A stretch of DNA of 40,129 nt from the NCBI GenBank assembly GCA_027451625.1, contig DAIDIY010000046.1, forward strand, positions 1 to 40,129, given 5' to 3'. The DNA comes from Candidatus Daviesbacteria bacterium (GTDB taxonomy: Bacteria; Patescibacteriota; Microgenomatia; Daviesbacterales; UBA10151). The position numbers were made by a program, and so were the translations under genes. Of this stretch, positions 16,887 to 24,913 are shown one piece after another (the first letter of the stretch is position 1; each line of letters starts with the position of its first letter). The notes beneath the pieces were generated by a model that did no database searches, was not told the DNA's origin, and saw nothing but the letters and a program-made list of their open reading frames with translations.

Positions 16887-16913
16887 ATGGCCAAGAAGAA
16901 AAAGAAGAAGTAG
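16887..16913 (+). CDS. Possible micro-ORF MAKKKKKK
   Basis: ATG GCC followed by six lysine codons (mixed AAG and AAA) and TAG. GGGGTGAGG precedes the ATG, with GAGG ending 6 bases before it, a proper ribosome-binding site in a window where many genes have none. At 8 residues no homology argument is possible. It could be a lysine-rich peptide, a leader peptide whose translation influences the downstream hairpins, or coincidence. Confidence 0.35.
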   Translation: MAKKKKKK

Positions 16914-16962
16914 ATTTTCCCGAGAGAATCGGGATAACCTCAAAAATGAGGTACGTACCTTT

Positions 16963-17009
16963 AAAAGGTCTTTTCCTGCCTAGAAGGCTATCGAAGAGAC
17001 CTTTTTTTT
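16963..17009 (+). terminator. Intrinsic terminator of candidate RNA 1
   Basis: AAAAGGTCTTTTC (16963-16975) pairs with GAAGAGACCTTTT (16993-17005) with one mismatch; an inner GCCT/AGGC hairpin extends the stem. Eight T residues (17002-17009) follow. Confidence 0.75.
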
Positions 17010-17017
17010 GTTACAAT
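17009..17017 (+). promoter_or_regulatory. Extended -10 promoter of the PspC-like gene
   Basis: TGtTACAAT begins in the last T of the preceding terminator and ends 9 bases before the ATG at 17027, so the transcript would start at most 2-3 bases before the codon. The -35 region is weak. Confidence 0.5.
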
Positions 17018-17026
17018 ATTAATAAT

Positions 17027-17491
17027 ATGAAGTCTTCTTCTAAAGGTGAGAGTAATCCTCCTTCTGGACTCATTTTAAGACGTTCTAAGACTAATCGAGT
17101 TCTTGCTGGAGTTTGTGGTGGAATCGGAGAGTACTTAGGGATCGATCCGACTATTATAAGGATTATATTTATCATAATTACTGTTTTTGGAGGATCAGGA
17201 ATAATTATTTATTTAATTTTATGGTTAGTTATACCCTCATCAGATTCTAAAAATAGCTTTTCCGTTGATGCTTTAAAAACTGAAATTAAAGGACGAATAC
17301 AAGATTTAAAGGAAAGCTCAGAGTTTAGAGATAGGCAGCACTCTAGATTTTGGTGGGGTCTTTTATTGTTAGTAGTTGGAGTATTAATATTATTTAATAA
17401 CCTAGGTCTTTTAGATCAAGTAGATCTTATTAAGTATTGGCCTCTCCTTTTGATAGTTATGAGCTTTTTAATTATATTTGGAGGTAGATGA
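17027..17491 (+). CDS. PspC-domain membrane protein
   Basis: A 154-residue membrane protein. The PspC domain spans about residues 17-72 (LRRSKTNRVLAGVCGGIGEYLGIDP, then a hydrophobic IIRIIFIIITVFGGSGIIIYLILWLVIP segment). A C-terminal pair of hydrophobic segments (WWGLLLLVVGVLILFNNLGLL and WPLLLIVMSFLIIFGG) resembles the LiaF-type membrane domain. PspC proteins sense or buffer envelope stress. The track's ATG at 16946 lies inside the upstream RNA; ATG 17027 is preceded by a -10 box. The stop overlaps the next ATG (ATGA). Confidence 0.85.
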   Translation: MKSSSKGESNPPSGLILRRSKTNRVLAGVCGGIGEYLGIDPTIIRIIFIIITVFGGSGIIIYLILWLVIPSSDSKNSFSVDALKTEIKGRIQDLKESSEFRDRQHSRFWWGLLLLVVGVLILFNNLGLLDQVDLIKYWPLLLIVMSFLIIFGGR

Positions 17492-17814
17492 TTACTCTTT
17501 CTGATTTTAAAAATATTGAACTTCGGGTAGGTACTGTATTGGAAGCACATACCCTAGATAATTCCGAGAAATTGATAAAATTAATTGTTAGTTTTGGTGA
17601 AGAAAATCCGCGTCAAATATTAACCGGAATGAAACAGTGGAAATCTGCTGAATCTTTTATAGGTAATCAATATTTATTCATTGCTAATCTTGAGTATCGA
17701 ACGATGATGGGATTTGAGAGTCAAGGAATGATTTTAGCTGTGGATGGGGAGAATAACGATCCGGTATTATTAGTTCCAGAAGAAGCGGTTCCCCTTGGGG
17801 CTAAAGTTAGATAG
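17488..17814 (+). CDS. tRNA-binding OB-fold domain protein (MetG C-terminal/Arc1p type)
   Basis: A stand-alone 108-residue OB domain: DFKNIELRVGTVLEAHTLDNSEKLIKLIVSFGEENPRQILTG and YLFIANLEYRTMMGFESQGMILA match the tRNA-binding domain fused to methionyl-tRNA synthetase or found as CsaA-like proteins. It probably binds tRNA in trans to a synthetase (inference). It is coupled to the PspC-like gene by a 4-base overlap, although the two have no obvious functional tie. It converges on the phosphohexomutase. Confidence 0.85.
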   Translation: MITLSDFKNIELRVGTVLEAHTLDNSEKLIKLIVSFGEENPRQILTGMKQWKSAESFIGNQYLFIANLEYRTMMGFESQGMILAVDGENNDPVLLVPEEAVPLGAKVR

Positions 17815-17827
17815 TTAAAATCCTGTA

Positions 17828-19222
17828 TTAGTGTCCGCTCATATCCCAGTCTCTACTTATCGAAGAAAATCTCTCCATTTTTTTACGAAAAATATCTTGG
17901 ATCTTTTTCAACGACACTTCATCTTTGGCTTCAAATCTAAGAACGAGTGTAGGTGTATTTGATGAAGCACGAACGAGCCCCCATCCTTTGTCGATATATA
18001 CTCTGGCACCATTTATATCTACTACTTTATATCCATCTTTTTTAAATTCTTCGGTTAAATCTTGAACGATTTTATATTTTTCTTCATCTGTGGTTTTTAC
18101 TTGGATAGTTGGAGTAGAAATATAGTAAGGAGTACCGGAAATAACTTTGGACAAAGGTTTGTTTTGTTTGCTTAGGTACTCCAATAGTTTCAAACTAGCA
18201 AACATTGCATCATCGAAGCCGTAATACCCTTCTGCAAAAAAGATATGCCCGCTCATCTCTCCTGCCAATGCTGCCTTTTCTGATATTAGTTTTGCCTTAA
18301 TATATGAATGGCCAGTTTTCCACATAATTGGAACCCCTCCATGGATCTTTATATCCTCAGGAAGAGATTCTGAAACTTTCACATCAAAGACTATTTTTGC
18401 TCCAGGGTGTTTTTCCAATATTGACCTAGACAGTAGGATCAGATATCTATCTGGCCAAATGATATTACCTTTTTCATCAACTAGACCAAATCTATCCCCA
18501 TCTCCATCGTAGGCAATACCTAAGTCGCAGTCATTATCTTTGGTTTGTATTGAGGTATCTTCCATCATTTTAGTCCCGTCTGGGTTAGGAGTATAGTTTG
18601 GATAAGTTGGATCAATATTAGTAAAATGTTCAATTACTTTACATCCAACTTTATTTAGAAGTTTTGGCGCTACTAGCCCGGCAGTTCCGTTTCCCGTATT
18701 CACTAAAACTTTAAATTTCTTTGTGATCTCTACTTTAGAGTTCAGATCCTCAAGATATGAGTCTAGAAGGTCTACTTCTTTTAAAGTACCTGTCCCGGCA
18801 ACGAAATCTTCATTCTGAATAATTGTATATAGTTCAATTAACTCATCTGTAAGGAGAGTTTTTGATAAATCATCACCCAATTTAACTCCATTCCATCCGG
18901 CTGGGTTATGACTTGCGGTAATGATCACTAATCCCTTAATTTTTAAAAAGTGTTGGGCCCAATATCCCATTGGAGTGATAACATTTCCTATATCTGTAAC
19001 ATTAATTCCTGATTCTAATAGTGCTTTTTGTATTTGATCATGGAAACTTTTAGAAGTAGCTCGTACATCATGACCTAAGACTGCTTCGTTGATACCTCGC
19101 TTAGCAAGATAAGAACCAAAACCCCTTCCAATGTAATACATAACTTTATCGTTAAGTTCATCTTCAGCTTCTAATCCGCGGAGATCATATTCTCGAAACA
19201 TTGTTCTTTTTAAAGTAGGCAT
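17828..19222 (-). CDS. Phosphomannomutase/phosphoglucomutase (alpha-D-phosphohexomutase)
   Basis: It interconverts hexose 1- and 6-phosphates for cell-surface sugar synthesis. The four family sites are visible: phosphoserine loop TASHNPAGWNG, metal loop DGDGDR, sugar loop GEMSGHIFFAE (GEMSGH) and phosphate loop VRASSNTPTLVLRFE. 464 residues, full length. Whether mannose or glucose is preferred cannot be read off. A TAAATT box 6 bases before the ATG would give a leaderless mRNA; a TATAAA box about 25 bases upstream is an alternative. Confidence 0.93.
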   Translation of the reverse strand: MPTLKRTMFREYDLRGLEAEDELNDKVMYYIGRGFGSYLAKRGINEAVLGHDVRATSKSFHDQIQKALLESGINVTDIGNVITPMGYWAQHFLKIKGLVIITASHNPAGWNGVKLGDDLSKTLLTDELIELYTIIQNEDFVAGTGTLKEVDLLDSYLEDLNSKVEITKKFKVLVNTGNGTAGLVAPKLLNKVGCKVIEHFTNIDPTYPNYTPNPDGTKMMEDTSIQTKDNDCDLGIAYDGDGDRFGLVDEKGNIIWPDRYLILLSRSILEKHPGAKIVFDVKVSESLPEDIKIHGGVPIMWKTGHSYIKAKLISEKAALAGEMSGHIFFAEGYYGFDDAMFASLKLLEYLSKQNKPLSKVISGTPYYISTPTIQVKTTDEEKYKIVQDLTEEFKKDGYKVVDINGARVYIDKGWGLVRASSNTPTLVLRFEAKDEVSLKKIQDIFRKKMERFSSISRDWDMSGH

Positions 19223-19259
19223 ATTTGTAATTTAGAAAGCAATTAACTTTATAGCATTT

Positions 19260-19288
19260 TTGTAAGTGGATGTAAACTAATTTATAAA
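19260..19288 (+). promoter_or_regulatory. Promoter of candidate structured RNA 2
   Basis: TTGTAA (19260-19265), exactly 17 bases, TATAAA (19283-19288). Seven bases later, at 19295, is the first base of the RNA's 5' closing helix. No ORF follows on this strand for more than 2 kb, which argues for a stand-alone RNA. Confidence 0.6.
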
Positions 19289-19294
19289 GAAGGA

Positions 19295-19447
19295 ACTCAG
19301 TTGTAGGGTAGGTCCGAGAAGCTTGTGACAATAACTATTGTCTTTACAACGTTTAATCCCCTTCAGTGGTGGGCATTTAAATGCCTCAAGGTAATTGACT
19401 GATCAAATAAAAATATCACAGTCATTCCTACCCCCAAACCTGAGTAG
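19295..19447 (+). ncRNA. Candidate structured non-coding RNA (about 150 nt)
   Basis: This lies in a 315-base gap without ORFs. Ends pair with each other: ACTCAG (19295-19300) with CTGAGT (19440-19445) and, after a small internal loop, GGGTAGG (19306-19312) with CCTACCC (19427-19433). Inside are GACAAT/ATTGTC with loop AACT (19327-19342) flanked by TTGT/ACAA, GGCAT/ATGCC with loop TTAA (19372-19385), and GACTG/CAGTC (19397-19423). That is a closed multibranch fold with a promoter aimed at its first base. I could not match it to tmRNA, SRP RNA or RNase P; the long bubble of 6S RNA is also not seen. No T-run follows, so the 3' end is uncertain. Confidence 0.6.
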
Positions 19448-19537
19448 CTTAAATATTAAAGAGAAATAGAAAGATTTATAATAACTTTAGGTAAGTAAAA
19501 AGTAGGATAAGATTTTTATAGAATAAATAGAAGAAAA

Positions 19538-20110
19538 TTACTTAATTTGAGATAAAATTGAAGGAATTTTTTTAAAACTTGTTTCTAATTGTTCCTTCAT
19601 ATGACCATTCCGTAAAGCTGCAGCCGGGTGATATAAAGGTAAGAGATGGATTGTTTTACCGCAATAATTGATTTCTTGCAATCTTCCTTGGATCTGAGAT
19701 ATCTTGATGTCTGGGTAAAATATGCTTAATGGAACTGCGCCTAGAGTAATAATTAATTTTGGACAAATAATATCTATCTGTTGATTGATATAAGGTAAAA
19801 AAGTTTTAACTTCTTGAGGAGTAGGAGTCCTATTTTGTGGTGGACGGAATTTTACAATATTAGAAATATAGGTTTCATCGCGAGGTAAATTAATGCTTTG
19901 TAATAGTTTGTCTAACAATTTACCAGCAGCTCCAGAAAATGGTTTACCGGTTAGATCTTCCATCCGTCCTGGAGCTTCACCTAAGAAAAGAATTTTTGCA
20001 TTTGGATTACCTTCTCCAAATACTAGATTTGTTGCATCTTTTCTGAGAGGTAATGTTTTGTCTAATTCAATGAGCTCTTTGAGCTTTTTTAAAGATGTTG
20101 CCTTATTCAC
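19538..20110 (-). CDS. Family 4-like uracil-DNA glycosylase lacking Fe-S cysteines
   Basis: It should excise uracil from DNA. Motifs fit family 4: LVFGEGNPNAKILFLGEAPGRMEDLTGKPF, NIVKFRPPQNRTPTPQE, LITLGAVPL and LYHPAAALRNG. However the four cysteines that bind the 4Fe-4S cluster in this family are absent: the N-terminal CxxC region reads ELDKTLPLRKDA, the KCRPP cysteine is Phe, and the later one is Phe in KTFLPYINQQ. 190 residues. It overlaps the upstream metallophosphoesterase by 4 bases, so the two form an operon. Confidence 0.88.
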   Translation of the reverse strand: MNKATSLKKLKELIELDKTLPLRKDATNLVFGEGNPNAKILFLGEAPGRMEDLTGKPFSGAAGKLLDKLLQSINLPRDETYISNIVKFRPPQNRTPTPQEVKTFLPYINQQIDIICPKLIITLGAVPLSIFYPDIKISQIQGRLQEINYCGKTIHLLPLYHPAAALRNGHMKEQLETSFKKIPSILSQIK

Positions 20111-20628
20111 AATTGAAAATCATGATCTATATTTATAAAATCAACTTTATTTTCTTTTGTTTGATATACGGCAAAAGTACCCTGAGAAATACTTCCCTTT
20201 ATAATTCCACAAACAGGGCCAGGGTTACAAAGTATTTTTCCATCCATAAAATCCAGATATTTGAGATGATCATGCCCGTAAAAAACAGCATCATAAACAC
20301 CAGTTTCAAAAAGTAGCTTGGCGTATTTCGGATAGTGCGTAAAGACTATCCTCTTATCATCTAAAATAAGTTCATGATGCTCTTCTCCTAAAGTTTTAAA
20401 ATAAATTTGATTATTGGTAGTTGAGATTAGACCACCTTGGTCTCCATCATTATTTCCAAATACTCCATAAATTGGCAGATTAACCTTAGCTAAAAAACGA
20501 GCTGTAAACGGCGCACAAAAATCACCGCAACATATAACTTGATCAATCTTTTCCTCTTTAAGGTATTTTAATGTCCATTCTAGATTTTTTAGATTGTCGT
20601 GTATATCAGAAAGAACTGCAATTTTCAC
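20107..20628 (-). CDS. YfcE/MJ0936-type metallophosphoesterase
   Basis: A 173-residue calcineurin-like phosphodiesterase. Metal-binding motifs are in order: SDIHDN (residues 7-12), GDFCAPF, GNND, THYP and GHDH. The substrate is unknown; relatives hydrolyse phosphodiesters in vitro. The start is GTG at 20628, with TGaTAAAAT ending 6 bases before it, so the transcript probably begins on the start codon. It heads an operon with the glycosylase (ATGA overlap). Confidence 0.9.
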   Translation of the reverse strand: MKIAVLSDIHDNLKNLEWTLKYLKEEKIDQVICCGDFCAPFTARFLAKVNLPIYGVFGNNDGDQGGLISTTNNQIYFKTLGEEHHELILDDKRIVFTHYPKYAKLLFETGVYDAVFYGHDHLKYLDFMDGKILCNPGPVCGIIKGSISQGTFAVYQTKENKVDFINIDHDFQL

Positions 20629-20712
20629 ATTTTTATTTTATCATATTGGCACCTGAGGGGATTTTGATTACTTTAATAGCTTTAGATAGCAAATTTTACA
20701 TTTAAGTTATAT

Positions 20713-21606
20713 CTAAACGAGAGTAAAAGATTTTTTTAGATTGGCAGGTGCTACAGCATCTGTTATAAGTATATCAGCTGCTAGTTTTAAAAGTGGTAAC
20801 TCTTCGATTTTATTTTTTATAATCTCTACTAATGGTTTCAGTGAGGCCATACCTTCACATTTAATCTGAGTACTTCCAAATTTAGAGATTTCAAGTCCAG
20901 CTCTGTAATTTCGTGATTTATTACTAAAACCCGTTGCTATTAGGTCACCTATTCCCGCAACGGAATAAGATGTTTTTGGATCTGCTCCTAAGTAAAATGT
21001 AATCTTTGACATTTCAGATAAAATTTGAGTGGTAATATATCCTTTAAAGTTACTACCTAGCTCTAATCCATCAATTGTTCCCAGAATGAATGCATAGATA
21101 TTTTTTAAAACTCCATTTAGAGATACCCCAAGGACGTCTTCTGAATATTCAATCTTTAATAAGGTATCTTTAAAAAGATCATTTATCATTTTATATGTAT
21201 GTTTGTTCGATGTGGCTACTATAGCTTTAGTAGGTAAGTTGTTCATAAGTTCATCTGAGAGCATAGGACCGCTTAATATAGCGGTATTTTTGTTTTGAGG
21301 TATCATCTCCTCTAATAGTTGGTTTGCAAAAAAAAATGTCTGGGAGTCGATACCTTTAGTTAGACTTATAATTACTGTTTTATAATGTATTTTAGGGGCT
21401 ACAAATTCTAATCCAGACCTAATTCCCCATGATGGTAAACCTATAAATAAGAAATCAATTTTTGAAAAAGTTTGAGAATCGGGAAGACCTAAAGGATTAT
21501 TATTATTTTTATCAATTATTATAAAATTTAAGTTTCTATCTTCTAAAATAAATTTAATAGCTTTACCTATTTTCCCAAAACCTACTATTAGACAAGTTTT
21601 AGACAT
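20713..21606 (-). CDS. gpsA: NAD(P)-dependent glycerol-3-phosphate dehydrogenase
   Basis: It reduces dihydroxyacetone phosphate to sn-glycerol 3-phosphate for lipid headgroups. The Rossmann GFGKIGKAI motif is at residues 9-17; GPMLSDELMNNLPT (family GPS.A.E), GVSLNGVLKNIYAFILGTIDGLELGSN with the catalytic Lys, and AGIGDLIATGFSNKSRNYRAG are present. 297 residues, a little short. The N-terminal half is divergent. AATAAT lies 7 bases before the ATG (leaderless). It is divergent from the holin-like gene. Confidence 0.88.
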   Translation of the reverse strand: MSKTCLIVGFGKIGKAIKFILEDRNLNFIIIDKNNNNPLGLPDSQTFSKIDFLFIGLPSWGIRSGLEFVAPKIHYKTVIISLTKGIDSQTFFFANQLLEEMIPQNKNTAILSGPMLSDELMNNLPTKAIVATSNKHTYKMINDLFKDTLLKIEYSEDVLGVSLNGVLKNIYAFILGTIDGLELGSNFKGYITTQILSEMSKITFYLGADPKTSYSVAGIGDLIATGFSNKSRNYRAGLEISKFGSTQIKCEGMASLKPLVEIIKNKIEELPLLKLAADILITDAVAPANLKKSFTLV

Positions 21607-21659
21607 GGAGTTTATTATTTCATACTTTCTAAGTTGTTTAAATTATTATCTTTTATTGG

Positions 21660-21688
21660 TTGATTTTTAACACTAATATTTGTAATCT
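21660..21688 (+). promoter_or_regulatory. Promoter of the holin-like membrane gene
   Basis: TTGATT (21660-21665), 17-base spacer, TAATCT (21683-21688). Predicted start 21695, two bases before the ATG. It is back to back with the gpsA promoter. Confidence 0.55.
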
Positions 21689-21696
21689 TATGTGTA

Positions 21697-22032
21697 ATGA
21701 AACTAATCTTTAGTCTGCTTTTAAGTGGACTCGCAGTATTACTATCAGCATATCTTTTACCAGGAGTTCGGGTTAAAGATTTTTGGACAGCCCTCATCGT
21801 AGCCATAGTTTTAGGAATTGCTAATGCCATTATTCGTCCTATCCTTTTATTTTTGACTCTCCCAATTAATATTTTAACTTTGGGTCTTTTTACTTTTGTA
21901 ATAAATGCTCTAATGATTTTATTGGTGTCATCGGTTGTTCCTGGATTTATTGTTAGAGGTTTTTTCTGGGCTTTGTTATTCAGTTTAATTTTGTCTCTAA
22001 TTAACCCTATTCTTCATTCAATTTTAGATTAG
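21697..22032 (+). CDS. Phage holin family 4-like small membrane protein
   Basis: 111 residues with four hydrophobic segments: LIFSLLLSGLAVLLSAYLLP, FWTALIVAIVLGIANAIIRP, INILTLGLFTFVINALMILLV and GFFWALLFSLILSLINPIL. The pattern, including ANAIIRPILLFLTLPINILTLGLF, matches a widespread integral membrane family annotated as holin superfamily IV. Nothing else viral is near, so lysis is not implied. Its stop overlaps the convergent DHH gene by 4 bases. Confidence 0.82.
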   Translation: MKLIFSLLLSGLAVLLSAYLLPGVRVKDFWTALIVAIVLGIANAIIRPILLFLTLPINILTLGLFTFVINALMILLVSSVVPGFIVRGFFWALLFSLILSLINPILHSILD

Positions 22033-23096
22033 ACTAATATAGGCTGATGGAGTCTCATCCAAGAGATGATTTGATCTAAACACTGATTTGGATCTAAATT
22101 TTCACCCTGAGAGGGGATAAAGGAACCTCCAGCTGATCTATCATGTCCACCGCCTTTTAATCCAAGATTCTCAACAAATAATCTAACATTTACTCCTTCC
22201 AGTTGAGAGCGAAGAGACAAACTTACACTTCCATCTGAGCGCGGAGTAACTGTAAATGCCCAATGTACTTTTATTAAACTTCTTCCAAATAAATAAATAA
22301 AAATTTTACCGCCTTGACTTAGCTCTGAATCTGTTAAGGTGTTCTTTAAGACAAATTCTTTGGAATATAAAGAAACCATAACTTGTGGCCAATCTGGAAT
22401 CTTTAGTATGTGAGAATTTTTAGTTAATTCTTGAATAACTAAAAATATTCTTTCAGAATAAGCAGCATATTTCGACTTTAAAAAACTAATATCAATACCT
22501 CCTTCATTTACAAGTCTTTGGACTATTGGAAAAATTGAAGATTTTGTTGAATCTATAAACTCTAAATCTCCGGTATCTCCTAAAATTCCAAATAAGGCAA
22601 GCTCTGCCGCCCTTTTATCAATTTTTTTTAAGTCGGATAACAATAAATTATATAAGATTTCGCTTGTTGATGTAGCAAGGGGATTAATAAGTTCTAAATC
22701 AAATTTATCTGGTTGACTTCTATGGTGATCGATACAAACGGTATTTATCTTGAAATTATTTATGATAAACTCTTTTTTAGTAAATCGATTGAATGTATTA
22801 CCGTCGACTAATATTAGTAAATCAAATGTATGAAGTTCTATTAATATATTCTCAACAAATTCAACTTTGTCAAAATTTTGGAAGTATCCCCAGCCATATA
22901 CATTCTCTGACTCGTAGATGATACGGATGTGTTTTTGAGGATAAGACTTTTTTAATTGTGTATAAAGAAGGAGGACTGAAGCCATGGAGTCTGGATCAGG
23001 GTTTGTATGAGAGGTAATTAATATTGATTTGGCTGAATCAATATATTTAAAAAATTCATCTTTAAATTTAGAATCAACTCTAGTAAATGTTTTCAT
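22029..23096 (-). CDS. DHH/DHHA1 phosphoesterase (NrnA-like)
   Basis: NrnA-type enzymes degrade nanoRNAs and/or pAp or cyclic dinucleotide products. DHH domain: ITSHTNPDPDSMASVLLLY (residues 26-44), VDGNTFNRF and CIDHHRSQPD; the C-terminal DHHA1 domain has GLKGGGHDRSAGGSF. 355 residues, full length. The start lies in the 3' end of pepF (17-base overlap), with AAAGGA about 13 bases before the ATG. Exact substrate is not deducible. Confidence 0.88.
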   Translation of the reverse strand: MKTFTRVDSKFKDEFFKYIDSAKSILITSHTNPDPDSMASVLLLYTQLKKSYPQKHIRIIYESENVYGWGYFQNFDKVEFVENILIELHTFDLLILVDGNTFNRFTKKEFIINNFKINTVCIDHHRSQPDKFDLELINPLATSTSEILYNLLLSDLKKIDKRAAELALFGILGDTGDLEFIDSTKSSIFPIVQRLVNEGGIDISFLKSKYAAYSERIFLVIQELTKNSHILKIPDWPQVMVSLYSKEFVLKNTLTDSELSQGGKIFIYLFGRSLIKVHWAFTVTPRSDGSVSLSLRSQLEGVNVRLFVENLGLKGGGHDRSAGGSFIPSQGENLDPNQCLDQIISWMRLHQPILV

Positions 23097-24906
23097 GGAT
23101 TTTTTTATCCTTTACTTTCTTAAGTTTAATAGCGAGTTTTTCAGTCTCTTCAAGAAGACTCTCTACTTCAGATAGACCTTTGTCCCAAAATTTTTTATCT
23201 GCAATATCTATTCCTAATTTAAGAAAAATATTTCGAGGTGAATCAGATGTACCTGATGAAAGAAACTCTTTTACTTTATTTATAAATAAAGGATTTTCTT
23301 TGACTAAAGCTTGTAGCGATTTCGATATCAGTAAACCACTAGCATACGAGTATACGTAAAAAAAATTACGAATATGTGACCAATAAATCCACCAATTCTC
23401 GCTTCCTGGAGATTGCTTTACACCTTTTCCCATGTACGCTTTCATGTTAGCTTGAAATATTTTGCCTATCTCTGATTTTGAGAGGTACCCTTTTTTTCGA
23501 TATTCTTGATGAAGCTCAGTTTCAAATTTATAACATGAAACCTGGCGAAAGATAGTTGATATGTCAGTGTTTAGTTTCATCATCATCAAAGAAAGTTTTT
23601 CTTCGTCTGATTGGTCTTTCATGATTTCTTGTAAGACGAAATCTTCCATGAATGTGCTGGCTACTTCTGCTGTTGAGGTGGGAGTACCAAAATTAAGCGA
23701 GTTCTGTTTCTTCTTGATGAGTTCATTATTGATTCCATGTCCTGCCTCATGTGCTAGTGTCAGAACATCATTTAGATCTCCATTGTGATTTAATAAAATA
23801 TACGTCGGAAGGCTGGGAAGCCAGTAGATACAAAAAGCTCCTCCTCGTTTCCCTTTTTTTGGATAAACATCGATAAATCCATTTTTAGTAAAATCTATAA
23901 AAATAGATCCTATCTCCTTATCTAATTTAAGAAATACTTCTTTAACTAAATCTACAGATTGTTGATATGAATATTTTTTTGCCGATATTTTATATTCAAC
24001 ATTTCTTTCAAAGTATTCAAGCTGTTTTTGGTTTAATAAGTTTGCCTTAAGTATATAGAATCTCTCAGAGATCGAGAATCTTTTCGAGACGCTATCAATT
24101 AAACTGTCGACAATCTCACTATCGATATCATCTTGCAAATGTCGAAGAAAATCTGGCCTAGTGGTTTTCCTTAAATAATCGTCAATTTTTTTATGCCCTA
24201 AGACAGAGTTGATTTCATGCTCTGCAATTAAATCGTATTTATGTAAGATATTGTTGATTTTACTACCAGCTTTTACTCGAACTTCTTTTTTAGTACTGTT
24301 AATAAGGCTGAGAAGTTCATTTAATGTCTTGTGGACTTTTTTGCCATTTTCTAAGATGGTCTCTTCTTGCTCCGTTGATAAAAATTCTTCAACCATCTGT
24401 ACCCAATTTTCATAGGATGTTTGAGATTTTAGATTTAAAATACGTTCTTCTAGGTCGGACAAAACATAGTTTGCTTGAGCAAATAGTTTTTCTAAGAAGT
24501 GGTGATAAGGTGACAGATTAGGACTCTTAAGAAAAAGTTGTTGAATTTTATTGTTCACCTTAGAAAGTCGAAGGGTAAAAAATTGCGTCTCGTTTATAAT
24601 TTTTTTTGCTTTCTCGTCAATAGTATTCCATGCAGCTTTCAGAGTGGGATCATCTTGGTCTTGGCTAATACGAAGATAAAAGTAGTATCCTTCAGATCCG
24701 TAAGCTCCCCAAAATCGCTGCAAATTTTCATAGTCATTAAGAGCTTCTTCTAAAACAATTGGATTGGTTAAAAAGTCATCTCTGTTTTTCCATTTATTAA
24801 TAAATTTTTGATTTTCGGATATAACTTCGTCTCGTGATTTAAGTATCTGAGAATCAGTATCAGAGTCAAATAATGGAGATAGGTTCCAGTTAGTTTTCAA
24901 AGCCAT
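23080..24906 (-). CDS. pepF: Oligoendopeptidase F, M3 family
   Basis: A cytoplasmic zinc metallopeptidase that cuts short peptides. The zinc motif HEAGH is in LTLAHEAGHGINNEL, followed by the second-ligand region FGTPTSTAEVASTFMED, and YVYSYASGLLISKSL near the end is typical. 608 residues, full length. I use the ATG at 24906 (MALKTNWNLSPLF): a perfect TATAAT ends 6 bases upstream and overlaps the sua5 stop codon, whereas the track's TTG (24921) would sit before the -10. Confidence 0.93.
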   Translation of the reverse strand: MALKTNWNLSPLFDSDTDSQILKSRDEVISENQKFINKWKNRDDFLTNPIVLEEALNDYENLQRFWGAYGSEGYYFYLRISQDQDDPTLKAAWNTIDEKAKKIINETQFFTLRLSKVNNKIQQLFLKSPNLSPYHHFLEKLFAQANYVLSDLEERILNLKSQTSYENWVQMVEEFLSTEQEETILENGKKVHKTLNELLSLINSTKKEVRVKAGSKINNILHKYDLIAEHEINSVLGHKKIDDYLRKTTRPDFLRHLQDDIDSEIVDSLIDSVSKRFSISERFYILKANLLNQKQLEYFERNVEYKISAKKYSYQQSVDLVKEVFLKLDKEIGSIFIDFTKNGFIDVYPKKGKRGGAFCIYWLPSLPTYILLNHNGDLNDVLTLAHEAGHGINNELIKKKQNSLNFGTPTSTAEVASTFMEDFVLQEIMKDQSDEEKLSLMMMKLNTDISTIFRQVSCYKFETELHQEYRKKGYLSKSEIGKIFQANMKAYMGKGVKQSPGSENWWIYWSHIRNFFYVYSYASGLLISKSLQALVKENPLFINKVKEFLSSGTSDSPRNIFLKLGIDIADKKFWDKGLSEVESLLEETEKLAIKLKKVKDKKIHENIY

Positions 24907-24913
24907 GGAGCGA

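Larger units (their letters stand above)
16849..17009 (+). ncRNA. Candidate structured small RNA (about 160 nt)
   Basis: Between two well-placed signals, a promoter and an intrinsic terminator, this stretch folds into a row of hairpins: GGACT/AGTCC (16850-16864), TCCCGA/TCGGGA with loop GAGAA (16918-16934), ACCTCA/TGAGGT with loop AAAA (16937-16952), then the terminator. Between hairpins 1 and 2 lies a possible 8-codon ORF with a GAGG ribosome-binding site. It does not look like tmRNA, 6S or SRP RNA. It may be a short mRNA, a regulatory RNA, or both. Confidence 0.5.

Noticed and set aside
19295-19447. 6S, SRP or tmRNA identity for the structured RNA
   Set aside because: A short TCCGAGAAGC match to E. 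coli 6S is in the wrong half of the fold; the SRP GGAA-loop core and tmRNA tRNA-like end are not seen.
21697-22032. Prophage or lysis module suggested by the holin-like protein
   Set aside because: No other phage genes are nearby, and this family is common in bacterial chromosomes outside prophages.
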